This document shows positions 25,001 through 37,600 of a stretch of DNA of 64,000 nt, piece after piece; positions within the stretch are counted from its first letter, which is position 1, and each line of letters starts with the position of its first letter. A model generated the notes under the pieces. The model saw nothing but the letters and a program-made list of their open reading frames with translations. It had not been told where the DNA came from and did not search any database. Made by a program: the position numbers and the translations under genes. The stretch lies in contig VXCM01001285.1 in the NCBI GenBank assembly GCA_014773175.1, positions 1-64,000 on the forward strand. Reading direction: 5' to 3'. Origin of the DNA: Lucifuga dentata (lineage: Eukaryota; Chordata; Actinopteri; Ophidiiformes; Bythitidae).

Positions 25001-25650
25001 CCTCCTTTCAATGTCCATCACAAATCCAGTCCTGAAAACTATGAACACTGTGCCGTGTCGTAGAGCAGCGACATCTTCCTCTCAGAGGCAACTGAACACG
25101 ACTCACACTTAGTGTCAGCACGAGTGCGAAGAAGTAGCTCGTCTTTGTTACTAGATGGTCAGGTCTTTGCATCCGTCATTATTCATGGAGATACATTTCA
25201 CAGCTAGCTAGTCGGCAGCTCATTACAGCACACAGCTCAGTCATGTACGCACCAGTCAAAGAGACCCAGAGCTTCCAAAATGATGTCAGTGAAGTACTTC
25301 AAGTTTGGAGAAATTGAGAGATGAGAGATACCAGTGTCCACCGAGGGGAGATTGATGTAGAAATGTCTTGCTCAGAAACATCTCATTGTTGAGTGCTCTT
25401 CAAACATCTCATCCTTGGTTGGTATTCCAAGTGAGATTCAGGCCCTGCTGGTCCAGGGCTCAGCTCAGGCAGCTTAATGGTCCTCTGTCCATCCCTATAG
25501 TCCACTGCAATTGGAGGCTCACCAGTATATGAGACTCAAAGAGCGTGATGTAGACCACAGAGGCTATTCAAGAATTTTGTTGACTGATTTTACAGGGTCT
25601 TGAACTTTTGTCTACTCCCAAAAATGGTCATAGGATTTTATTTATTTATT
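22021..25650 (+). other. Possible long untranslated exon (3' UTR) downstream of kcnc3
   Basis: A good acceptor (TTCTTGTCTTCACAG ending about 22029) opens a stretch that is less AT-skewed than its surroundings and has no open frame beyond chance. Joined in phase 1 to 4471 it would give only VLSF and a stop. AATAAA occurs at about 24883. It may be untranslated sequence of a kcnc3 transcript. There is no direct proof. Confidence 0.2.
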
Positions 25651-27509
25651 TTTGCCCCCCTCCCCCTCTTTAAAATCTGATTTTGGTTTCCGTCTTGGAA
25701 AGCATTAAGCAGCTGTGGCTTTGAGGGTCACAAGAATATTTCAGAGGTAAACTTCAAGCGACAGTGTGCACACTTGCAAAAACTCTGTGCTTCACCCAGC
25801 AGTTTGTGTTTTCTATGACAAAGTACTGTCATTTTCGTTTCTTTCGTTATTAATCTTTCATGTTTAAGTTTGTCATTTTCTTTGCATCGTAAGCTGCTCT
25901 GCTCATGCCAGGCTGATAAAGATGTCTTTCCTTTTATATTGCATAATACTGCCATTTGATTTGTCACGTTGAACAGAATGAGTTACAATGTTCAAGAGTT
26001 CTAAGTCTGTTTTATTTTTAATATGTTTTATGATAATATTTCTAATACTTGCTGCGTAACACTCATAACCAAAAGAAAAAATGCTTTACATGATAAGTAG
26101 GTGCCACTGTTAATTATGATGACATGTCATCTTCAGGTGTTTGGTGTCACGTGATCCCTGGATGACATGATATCCCATTTTTCTTTATATGTCTGCTGTG
26201 TAAAATTAACACATTTATTAATTTTCGTTTGGTATTTTTATTTTTGATAACACTGTATGCAATCTGCACCATGAATGCCGCTGATCGACACTTACTGTAT
26301 GTTCCCTGAGATGCGTTCTGTCATCAGTTTAGATTTGACTACAGATATAATGGCTTTCTATAGAGTAACTTAGCAATCATATGTTCATTTATGAAGTGAT
26401 GAGACCAGAGTTGTTTTAGAGGAAATATTATCACAGTGGATAGTTTATTTTATATCTTATTTTAATTAGAAAATACATCATCATAAGTCATGCCAAAACA
26501 CATACATTGAATATTACAGTCCAGTCTCATGCGTTCATATAAGCATTCCAAAGACAAAAGATGTATGTTCATGACATATGCCGTCACATTATATAAAACA
26601 GACTTGGGTATTAGTCCATTGTACTGCGGTCTTAGAAGGAGAGTGAATGAGGAGAAGCGGTGGTCACTGGAGTGTCTGGTTATGAATTATGCCGGATTTT
26701 ATTTTTGAAATGTTGGAACATAAAGAACAACTCATTAAGAACTGTATAAAGTATATTTCAATGGAATGTTCATGATCTATCTTTTTATATTTTGAAGAAA
26801 AAAAAATAGAAACATATCAAAAGTGTCATAATTGAACATATTTCTACTGCTGAGACTTAAAATGTATGAATGTCAATGCGATTTAATGTGAACCAATCTC
26901 CATAGCAGCTTGAATGAATAACTGATTAACAGTAATGAGATGCTTTTTCAGAGACATTTAACTTGCTTAAAATCATTGAACTGAAAATAAATGAAAAAGT
27001 GATATCAATGGTGTGCCAATTTGTTTTAGAAGATAAAATGTAGGTTTCTGTGGATACTTGACCATTCTGTTACAGTTACCACTGTTCTGCATTCTGTCAG
27101 CAACATGACAGTGATTCAAATAATCTGATCTGAAAACACAATCATGGCTCTCCGAGAAGGTGTAACTTCATTGAGGTTTTCTCTTCAGCAAGTTACAAAT
27201 CACATTAAGCTTATAAAATAAGGATTTGTAAAGTAAAGGTAATCTATAATTTTGAGGTCAGCTGTAACATATCTGAGAATGAGGCAACACACAAGCTCTC
27301 CTTCATGCTCAATATCAAATAGCTATAACTGACCTCTAATGTCTGTAAAACAAGACACCAGCAACATGTCGGGCTCATAAAGAGCTATGTTTTTAACTTT
27401 ACTTTGTGCATGAGAGTTAGATCAGATTACTGCCATTATTCTTAAGAGAAAATATTATTAAAGGGAACACACAAATTTACACATGCAAAAATCACAAAAA
27501 AAAAACAAA

Positions 27510-27542
<33 letters not shown>

Positions 27543-28190
27543 ACAAGACAACCCTTGCTGCAGTACTGCTATTGCCATCTCAAATGTGCCCCCAAAACAT
27601 CTGCTCTGTTCTGCTGCAACACCCACAGACTGAAACACAGATGCTGGCCAAACTCTTGTTTGCTAGGCAGATACAATCAAAGGTATTACATGTTGATGAA
27701 AACATATTAAGGAAGTAAAGGACGCAACAACAATGAAGCTTTCAGGGCAGTTCAAGGTTTATGGGTTTTTTACTTGATGAATTTGGGTAGGTGTTTTACA
27801 ATGTTCAACTACACACAAAAAAGGACCTGGTGTGTTCATTTTCAAAATAATTGTGTAACACAAGAAACATTTCAACAGTCTCTAAGCAGATTGCTAATAA
27901 GTGCAGCTTGTGTTGAAATGGATCTGAAATCCTGAAATTGTTTTTTCAATCTCAGTTGTCTTTACTGAAAAACCTTCTGTCTTTGTATCATTATATGATA
28001 AATTATTTTGAAAGCTCTGAAATTATTCTTTTAACTATATTTGGGAAATTTGTCCTTTGCATAGAATGGACAAGAACCAACAAATCCAAACCACATTTCT
28101 TTAGAATAAGTCACAATATGATCAGATTTTAAGGGTTTGAAATGCAAGTGTATTATGGGTCATGGAGTGAACATCCTAAATTGTTGAAGA
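25651..28190. other. AT-rich stretch, no gene seen
   Basis: I see no recognisable exon or mobile element. A long A run lies at about 27496-27540. Confidence 0.5.
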
Positions 28191-28207
28191 GGAATAAATC
28201 CAGACAA

Positions 28208-28280
28208 ACTCCTGCCAGGACTCGAACCTGGTACTTCCACCTAACAAGATGGATGTGTTACCATGATACACTACAGGAGT
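28208..28280 (-). tRNA. tRNA-like sequence (probably pseudogene or SINE-type head)
   Basis: Read on the minus strand it folds as a cloverleaf. The 7-bp acceptor stem is perfect (ACTCCTG with CAGGAGT). The D stem is GTGT/ACAC with GG in the loop, and the T stem is CCAGG/CCTGG with loop TTCGAGT. Box A (TAGTGTATCATGG) and box B (GGTTCGAGTCC) fit the pol III consensus. The anticodon arm (TCCAT/GTGGA) closes an 8-base loop CTTGTTAG, one base too many, so no anticodon can be assigned. No T4 terminator follows closely. The pairing also continues past the acceptor stem. These defects argue against a working tRNA. Confidence 0.5.
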
Positions 28281-28590
28281 TTGGGGTCCTCTTCTTTACA
28301 GGATCCTACAGGGAACAAGAAAAGAAACAAGTGAGGATGTAAAGCAGACTTGCAGTCCACAGAAAATAAGTGTAAGTAAGTGATTTAAGCTAATGCTATG
28401 GTTTGACATTGAAGATAGCTTGTAAGTTACTGTTTTAGGATGAAGTTTAGATTCTATTTATTAATTACAAAAATGATCAAATGTCAGTGTCATTAGCTGC
28501 TAATTTAGCCATTGCAGACTCAAGATTAACAATACAGGTATTCTTTAGCATAAAGATCAACTTACCAAGACAAGTTCTCCACAGGAAAGT

Positions 28591-28720
28591 CGTCCATAAA
28601 ATGCAAGAAATTGAGCCATGAATACAAATTTGTCCATAAAATGCAAGAAATTAAATTTGTCCATGCCATGAAATTCGTCCATAAAATGCAAGAAATTGAG
28701 CCATGAAAACAAATTTGTCC
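28591..28720. repeat. Short minisatellite, 40-45 bp units
   Basis: The phrase GTCCATAAAATGCAAGAAAT occurs three times (starting about 28592, 28632 and 28677), each followed by a variant of TGAGCCATGAAAACAAATTT. Confidence 0.85.
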
Positions 28721-28859
28721 AAAATATAAAACTAACTTAAGAGGGAATTATATCCTTAAGCAAAATATGCCCAATAATATAAGTTTCTTAAATTACACAA
28801 ACAGTTCAGCAGATATACAAATTAATGTGCAGCACTGGATACTGTAGCATGCACACCAA

Positions 28860-30330
28860 CAATCATGCTAACATCTGAGATCAAAGTGCAGTCTGAACCA
28901 ACTCAAGCACACAGCCATCATTACAATTCAGCAATTTATCGGCAAGAGAGGAGAATTAAAAGCAATTGCTGTGGTAAAAAAAAAAAAAAAANAAAAAAAA
29001 AAAAAAAGAAAAAAGCCACAGAGCAACTCATTTACAACATTCAAGTGTGTGTAGCGTAGCAGAAACACAGCACAGCAACAATATAGCATAGCGCAAAAAA
29101 AAAGTTACAGTTCAAGTTTATAAAAAAAAAAAAAAAAAAAAAAANAAAAAAAAAAAAAGAAAAAAAAAAGACATTCTTTGTGGATTTCTTTCTGGTTGTC
29201 AGTAATTTCAGCCAGTAGTTGCTGGTTCAATCAAGAGAACAACCAAATGTGTGTGTTTTGGCAGCAACACTGGACAGTTCTAACACCATCAGCAGAAAGT
29301 AGCTCAACACCCAAAGACCAGCAACACAATCAATCAAGTATAGCATTCAGCTGGCTGAGCTACCTGCTAACAGCTATAAATTAGAAACTACTGCCAACAA
29401 ATTAGCATGCATGTTTACAAGCCAAAACCATACCAACCAAAGTCTGAACCTTTTCACACAGCAACTCAAACCAAACAACCATAAATATAAATCATTTGTA
29501 ATATTCAAGCGTGTGGAGTACAAATATCATTGCACGTGCAGCTTAAAAAAAAAAAAAAAGTTTTTGCCTGTTGTTCAACCATAATTCTTGTGGGGAAGAT
29601 TTCCAGCTGTAGTTGTGTGTGCGCACTATTAGCGGCAATAAGACAATATAAAAAAACAATTCAGCGGAAAGCAGCAACACAAAGCGTGTTTAACAGCATA
29701 TGGTAACATTTACCAGCAGCAGCACAGTGTAGCATAGCATAACGCATGTCGTAATAGCATCGAGCACAGTGTAGCATAGCGTCAAAACGTTTGCATATTT
29801 AAACCACTTTACAAAAACCAGCAACAACACAGTCGAAATGCAGCGTAAGTTTTAAAAAATAAATGGTTCTTACCTTTTGTTGTGTTCTTATTGGCCTTGT
29901 GTTGATGATTTCCAGCTGTGGCTCGTTTGAGGGTACATGTAGCCAGTGCGTATTAGCGGAAAACTCGACATTTATGAACAATTCAGCAGAAAAGCAGCTT
30001 AACACCAAAACAGACCAGCGACACGAGAAAGCGTGTGCAATATAGCATTCGACATTTTTAAAGCACTTTTCAAAAACCAGCATAATACAGACCAACAACG
30101 AATTAAAGTGCTGCTAAAGTACCTGCTAGCAATCAAACAGCAACTACACAGCATGATTCACTGAACCAAAGTCCGAGCACTTTCATACACAGCAACTCAA
30201 ACATAACTGAAACAACCATTCATCCAAACCCAGCACTGAAAGCAACAATTTCGGAGTTCAACAAACAAAACGCTGTTGGTATCAACCCAAAGTAGCCTGC
30301 TAAAACGCTAAACAGAACGCAGCAGCAAAG
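28860..30330. repeat. Degenerate tandem repeat of about 400-600 bp, three units
   Basis: Shared blocks recur in order: ACAGCAACTCAAAC, TTTCCAGCTGTRG, TATTAGCGG, ACAATTCAGC(A/G)GAAA, AGCAACAC and TACCTGCTA(A/G)CA. The units differ by poly-A insertions, two of them with N bases (28992, 29145). Confidence 0.6.
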
Positions 30331-31683
30331 GTCCTACCTGGTCCGGTAACATAGGTGTGGTTGAGTAAGGTGAAGGAAAGAGCCAAGCTGTATTTATATC
30401 GTCTGGCTTCACCATGATCGACTGAGGAAGGGTGAGGCATATTTTCTAGTTTTACAGGAATCATTTTTCCTAAAACTTTAAATTTTTCGAATGACTAATT
30501 TAAGAGCCAATAGATTATTTACGTATCTTTTCAGAGTGGTATAAATTGCTGATGTTTATTTGACAAGTTAATTTGTATATGTATATAAGCTCCTCTTTGT
30601 TGGTTTAGGCCACATAATCACGTGACAAAGTCCAGCGCTGAGGAAGGGGCGGGGTCTGGGAATGTAAGACCCTGAGGAAGTTACATAAAGTTCATTAGTT
30701 TTTGATACTTGTTTTGTAAAACAAAAACATTTAAGAGAACCCCACTAAGCAGATTATGAAGGGAAGCATTTTACATGTAATTGTAATTTGTCATGAAGCA
30801 ATAATCAATATATAAAAGTGATTGAATGATTGGGAATTCAGATTCTCGGTGTCACAAGCACAACTAATTGATTGCAAATGAATTTACCATGAACGGGATC
30901 TAAAATGTACAAATTTAAATTAAGGTTTATTTCCAGCTCAACTTGGACATTTTCATGTATGTCCTTATAGTTAAGATACAGTTAATACATATAAACACTT
31001 CCTGTACATATTTCACAATAAAATGTCACAAACTGGGTGACTTTTATTATGATAAGTCAGCAGGATGTTTTGAATTTGCATTAGTGACTTAACTTTACAA
31101 TAATCTAAAACATCAAGTACAGATGCTCTGAATAAACTAATCAGTGGGTAACATTATGAATCAATCTGCTAAATTTGGTTACTGTAAGTTTTATGGTTTC
31201 TGAGATAAAGGTACTTGCTCCCTATTCATTCTTTTTGGGAAAAATCAACTGGTTTTTCATGAGGATTGCAACTTGCAACATGCTAGAAAACTACAACTAC
31301 TACTAGTGAAACCAAAGAACTACAGTTTTGCCATTTGGGACCTTTTAAAAATGATAAAAGCAGATAACCATGAACTGATGTAAGGAGGGCAGAGTGGGAA
31401 AAGTAAAAAGAGCAGAGAGGTCATTGTTTTTGTGGGAGGTTTACAGCATATTGTTTAACCCACAGTGTCTGCTTCTAACTGTTAAACATAATGAAGAATC
31501 TGCAGTATTATCTATCTCACGGGAACCATGATGTCTGATGATTGCTCTGTGAAGTTAAACCCATTTTAAAGAACCAGAAGTACACTTATTCACTTTATCT
31601 CATGATACAATCCCTCATACATGATAAGGAACACATGCAAGAGGGATTTCATGAACACCAGGATGTGGTTAAACACATTTATC

Positions 31684-31717
31684 AGGGTGTTTGGTCGAGA
31701 GTTCGACCAAACACCCT
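31684..31717. repeat. Perfect 15-bp inverted repeat, 4-base loop
   Basis: The arms are AGGGTGTTTGGTCGA and TCGACCAAACACCCT around GAGT. No terminator-like T run or known site is attached. Confidence 0.9.
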
Positions 31718-32287
31718 TTCTCCTTTCTGAAAAATAAACCCACATGCTCCTTGGGGCTTAATGATATAATTCTGCTCATGTCTGATCTGACCAGAAGCCC
31801 AAAATGATACAATATTCAAATGTTGTTTTTATTTTTTCTCACTCTTTGTACATATCACTGAGTATAGTTTTCTGAACACAACAAGGGTGAGAGTCTAAAA
31901 TTATATTATTTAATAACATATCAGATCAACTGTGCGATGTAGCAGACCAATGTGTTTTTCTGTGACTGTGTGAGGTAGAAGGAGAGACAAAGCCAGGAGG
32001 AAATGTTGGCAAAGGCCTTTTTCTGCCTTTTCTCCTTTGTGCCAATACATCATTTCCCTCTGGTGGTGACATGCAGTATCAGTCTGTTTTTGGTGCATTT
32101 AGTAGGAAGAAGACTTCCAATCATAGCAAGATTTATTATTTGGGTAGTTAATTCTGGGTTTGCATGGTTGTTTTGGTTTATACACAGACTATAATATAGA
32201 GTTCCTCTGTGCACAGCTTACAAAGAGTTTACCTTCCCAGGTGCTGGTGAAAGCAGGCTCACTAAATGATCAATGATGATGGTGATT

Positions 32288-32626
<339 letters not shown>

Positions 32627-33933
32627 ATATATCCCAAGTTTCAGCTATGTTGTATATTCTTACATTTTAAACACAAGTTCTTACTTTGAAACAAAATGCT
32701 CAAAAAATCCTTTGATTTTATCACATTTTATTTCTATGATACCACTGACAGCATTTTAAGGACTGTTATTTTCATTTTATACAAGCTTCTGAATATGACT
32801 GCAAAAAATCATTACTGGAATCATCTCAGCTAATGCAATTGTACAGTGTCCTGTGTTTGTCTTGATCTTCAGACCCCATAAGTCAAACTTGGGAAATATG
32901 AAAAATTAAAGTGGCTTTTGCCAAATATTAAATTAATCAACTGAAGCCTCTGCTACAGCAGTGTAATTCTTCAATTCATGACGATGCCAGGCAATGCCAA
33001 ATCTGTACTTATGTCATTAAGCAAAGTTAGCACTTAACATCTATTTTTGATATGAGACATTTCAACAGATTGAAGGGCAGTGTGGGACCTCTGCTCGAGT
33101 ACCATGCATGTTAGGGAGGGTAACACCAAGCAGTGCCAAGTGGGGGNGAAGGTTGTGTTGCTCTATACAGTAACTAAAACGGAGGGAAAAGACAGGGGTT
33201 GTAGGGGGTCTCACAATGATTCAATTTCAACAGGACAGCATTCCCAACAAAAATTTTCAAGACAGACAACGTGTAGCAGCAAGAGACAGGACAAAATAGT
33301 GTTGTGGATGAGACCGGAGCAAACAACCGAGAACAGCCTGTGTACAACCTGTAGTGGATCTACTTTATGTCCATCAGAGGTGGACAAACAAACAAAAAGT
33401 CTGTGTGTTAGACAGAAAGACATGATGACAGACAGAAAGACAGATGACCTGGTGAGCCACAGAAGACGAACAATGTGACTTTTCATCCTGCCATTAGAAT
33501 CTGTCAGCTGTATTACACTTAGTGAGTAAATATTTTCATCTCACTAACTGGGTACTCACATTGTCTATTACAGGATGTGTAATATATGTGTCAGCTTTAC
33601 TTTGACTAGTTGTTTTCAATTCACCTTTGAATAAAATTAAATTAATAAGTATTTTTAAAAAAGGAGTTTTAGTGGGTGATTCATGTGTTGGGTGAATGTT
33701 TATGTTTATCTCTGTCATGTTTACCTCTGTTATGGAAATTGCCACACCACTACAGTATCTCACCTTCAGCCATTTGCTTCCATTGCCATTTTTAACACCT
33801 AACAACTCCAAGTCAAGTTCATTGATGGGAATATCACTCTGGTTTCAGACAGGGTTTGCTTATAAGTCCAGCTGTTCTACATATTCTGAGGAGAGTGGTT
33901 TGCACAATTCCCCAGCCTAAAATACGAACGAGG

Positions 33934-34602
33934 ATGAAGAAGAGTGACAGACGGAGGGATTCAGGGAGAAGAGATGGAGAGAAAGATAAACAGCTGAAGA
34001 ACAAGCTGAACACTAAAGAAAAAGGAGAGAAGGAGATCCAAGTGAATGAAAAAGAGAAGAAAGCGAGTCGGCGTTCTCGGTACCTGTGGAGGAATGGATG
34101 GGCATTAAGTGAAAGGCTGGCCATCAATGTCTCAGGAATGCGTTACGAAACTCAGCTTCGCACCTTAGCCCAGTTCCCTGACTCTATGCTGGGTGACCCC
34201 AGGAGGAGGTCACGGTATTTTGACCCACTACGAAATGAGCTCTTCTTGGACCGCAACCGGGCCTGTTTTGATGCCATTCTCTATTTCTACCAGTCAGGTG
34301 GGAGGCTTCGCAGGCCTTCAAACATACCTCTGGACATCTTCATGGATGAGCTGCTGTTCTATGAGCTGGGAGAGGATGTCATGAATAGGTTCAAGGATGA
34401 TGAAGGCTTTCCAAAAGATGAGGTGAGGTCATTGCCATCCAGTGAAATACAGAAAAAATTGTGGATGCTGTTTGAGCACCCCGAGTCCTCGTCAGGTGCA
34501 CGTATCCTAGCCATCATCAGTGTTATGGTGATTGTGGTGTCCATTGTCATCTTCTGCCTGGAGACACTGCCCGACTTCAGGAGTGAGAAGGAGATGAGAG
34601 AG
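33934..34602 (+). CDS. kcna7: kcna7 exon with T1 domain and S1
   Basis: The first ATG in the open frame is at 33934 ([13 protein letters not shown]). About 60 very basic, charged residues precede the T1 domain. T1 starts near [20 protein letters not shown] and continues with [27 protein letters not shown] and [16 protein letters not shown]1 is [20 protein letters not shown]. The donor AG-GTAGGA follows 34602 at a codon boundary. Confidence 0.88.
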
Positions 34603-37600
34603 GTAGGAAATGTGTATAATACTGTAAAGTTAAAGATAGAGTGTTGATCTTTTAGTAAAGTTGGTTTTATGACATTAGGAACAGAGTTTATGGCAATTAT
34701 CTTCTATTTAAACATAATTTAAGTGCTTGAGGGCTTTAGGTGGATGGATGGTGAGTGCCAGTCGATGTTACTGAGAGAGAAAAATATTAATATCCATGTG
34801 TACTGATCCTGAGTACAGGTCAAAGTTTAGGATAAATGGAGATAGGGAATGAATGAATTGAAGTGATTAACTTGATATAAGTTGTTAAAATAGAGCATTT
34901 AAATACTTTTTTAAAAACTTAAAAATTGGATTGTTAAAGGACATACAGGTGGATTTGCATGTTTGAGCTACATAATTACTACCTGCATATACATTACTGC
35001 CAACACTTTTATAAAAATAAATAAATAAAATAAAAATAAATAAATATATACTGGAACAATAAATTTTCACATTGTTTTTCCTACCTTCCAGGCAGCCAAT
35101 AGTTTCAATTCATTTCAGTAGACTATAAAAAATAATGTAGAGGCTTGAGCTTGAGTCCATCACAGTGAGCAACATGCTTTAATTACTTTTGGTTGAAGTT
35201 AATTTAACCAATTCCCCATGAAGCTACACAGAAAAAAAAAAAAAAAATNAAAAAAAAAAAAAAAATGTATGTCTCTGTCAGAGAATGTAGTCCCAGGAGA
35301 AAACTGCTTTTACCAGAAAAATCAAAACAACTGTGCCTTCTACATGTGAACAAGCATGGTAGAACATGACATATTGATTATTAATGTTGCTTTTACATTT
35401 GTAGGGCTCAAACATGCAAAACCACTGGTATGGTCCTTTAAGAAAACTCAAACCAAGCCTGGATTTACTGTCTTGAATGGGATGTGTGTGACTACATCAC
35501 ACACATCCCATTCAAGACAGTAAAACATGATGTCATAGACAGCAGGTGTTTAGGTAAACACCCACTTGGTGAATACTACAGTGTGTCGAGGAGAAAATAC
35601 CAACCCAGAGGCAACTATTGGCCAATAAGTCTGGAAGCAGACCAGAGAGACCGACTGAGGGAAGCTTATGGTGTGATAATTTTAGTCAGCTGTTAAATTT
35701 GATACTCTTGAATTGAGGAAGCGTGAAAAGGTACAGGGCCTGGAATAAAGATAATAGAAGAGAAAGGAAATACAGCGTAATAAAACAGTGTTTAAATAAA
35801 GGTCGTACCAGTGACCGAACACAAAGGTGAGCCAAAACCTTCCTGTGGCTTAAAAGTAGAGATGGAAAGGTCTCACTGGATACCTAACATATGTTGGGTC
35901 ATGTTAACACATTCCTCCAGGACTGCTGCGCTAGGCTTTGCTGCCTTTGCACAAGAGACCTGCCAAGAAACTACTGTAACCCTCTCCTGGCCACATTAGC
36001 ACAGTCCCTGCACTGTTACCCAGCCTGGAGAGATGGGATAGCAATGAAGGTAAAGATGGATGGCAATGGGATGGCAAGACACTCTCGTGTTTCTCTTTGG
36101 ATATCTCAACGGATTATTTTTAGTCTTAGGAGAGCCTTAGCAGGAGATCAACACCTGTGCCCACCTTTAAAACACCATCACTGACCTGCTCATGAAAGTA
36201 ATGAGGAATGAGTTACTCTAGATTTATTTAAATCACAGTGAATTATTATAGTAATCAAGTGCAAATAATAATAGTAGATGTTTAAATAGGCCTTCCATTC
36301 AAGAAAGCAACTCATGGTGCTTTACATTGAGAGACAACTGTTTAAAACAATTGGAAAGATAACTAAATATCATCACCTACTGTATATAGTCAAAAAAAAA
36401 AAAAAAAAAAAGGAGACATTAAAAATTGCAAATTTAGCAAATTGTTGAAGATAAAAAACAGAGTTTTGGACACAAAGCTGCAAAAGACATTTCACTGTAA
36501 GTCTATGTCTCATATTTGCTGTACATTAACCAGACAGTCTGTTGATGGGAGGCTCTACCACAAAGGATCTTGGCAGGACATCAATGATATCTAGTCAAGT
36601 CTATGAATAGATATATTGACAAATACAAGGACCTTTAAATATATCCCAACACTAACTGTCAGCCAGTACAGGGACTTTAAAACTGGAGTATTTGAGCTAT
36701 TTTGTTAGTTTCTACTAAAAATCGGCTGGACTGATTTAGACTGATACAATGAAGTTGTGATTTGATAGATAGAACCAAAATTTGGTTATTTGGCAGTTCT
36801 ATGCATTGCTGAAAAACCAGACTGGGAAATTTGAATGAATACTGGTTTAGCTGCTGAAGCTAACTTTGATATATACAACACATTGGCAGATGAATTGTAA
36901 TCCATGCCGTCTTTTTTCCATTGATGATAAATATAAATGTTTAAACACTATAGCTACATTCAGTGCTTGAACATAATTCTAAATAATAATAATTCTAATT
37001 CTAAATTGGCAGAGCTATGATTACATTGTAAAGCTGCTAAAGTGATTCAAAGAAAGAAAGAATTATAATAAGAATTATAATTCTTTGTATTGACATGAAT
37101 AAGTAATATCTCAGCAAGAGTTTAGAAATTAATACAAAAGTAAATAGTGCTACGTTTAGTTTGCATTTGAATGAAATTATGCCATCTAAAGGAGAAGAAG
37201 CAAACCGAAATTCACTTTTATATGTTGAACACCTCTATCAAATTCAAGTTATAATTGTACATTTTAATTTGTTCTGTGTTGCTTATGTACAGTATATGTG
37301 ACAAGTACATATTTTCCTGTCTGTTCTGTCTCCTCCACTTCAGGATTATTACAAGTACCACTCCCATGCAAAGAACATCTCAGAAAATATGTCGCCTCCA
37401 GCCAATGTATTCCACGACCCCTTCTTTATGGTGGAGACCATGTGTATATTTTGGTTCTCCTTTGAGCTCATCATGCGCTTTGCTTCTGCTCCAAGTAAGA
37501 TACAGTTCTTCAAGGATGTCATGAACATTATCGATTTCAGTGCCATCCTGCCATATTTTGTCACGCTGGGAACAGAGCTAGTCAAGGACAACGATGCCTC

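Larger units (their letters stand above)
28191..30700 (-). ncRNA. Candidate spliced non-coding transcription unit with tandem repeats
   Basis: On the minus strand I see a GC box (about 30643-30655), an E-box CACGTG, two TATA-like motifs (one GATATAAATAC at 30391-30401), and then a donor CCAG-GTAGG near 30339. Further donors are AAAAG-GTAAGAACC near 29875 and CTTG-GTAAGTTG at 28565. An excellent acceptor (TTTCTTTTCTTGTTCCCTGTAG) ends at 28306. The last piece carries the tRNA-like fold. Three diverged units of roughly 400-600 bp repeat between 28.9 and 30.3 kb. No protein frame is shared by the units. The transcript is inferred, not shown. Confidence 0.3.
34603..37343 (+). other. kcna7 intron
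   Basis: The intron is 2741 bp, from GTAGGA to CTCCTCCACTTCAG. It holds the MITE-like copy 4, a 28-bp perfect hairpin (35464-35524), poly-A runs and a fragment near 36276-36340 (AAAGCAACTCATGGTGCTTT) resembling a common fish interspersed repeat. No exon is recognised inside. Confidence 0.8.

Noticed and set aside
28208..28720. MALAT1/mascRNA-type 3' end
   Set aside because: No U-rich motifs or A-rich triple-helix tract stand just before the tRNA-like fold.
28591..28720. CRISPR-like repeat array
   Set aside because: There are only three diverged direct repeats with no uniform spacers, in a vertebrate genome. It is an ordinary minisatellite.
33080..33478. 132-codon open frame upstream of kcna7
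   Set aside because: It contains an N, has no recognisable domain, and has low-complexity GACAGACAGAAAGA sequence at its end.
35484..36184. Open frames of 60-97 codons in the kcna7 intron
   Set aside because: They have no domain, begin in the hairpin or in plain intron sequence, and show no splice support.
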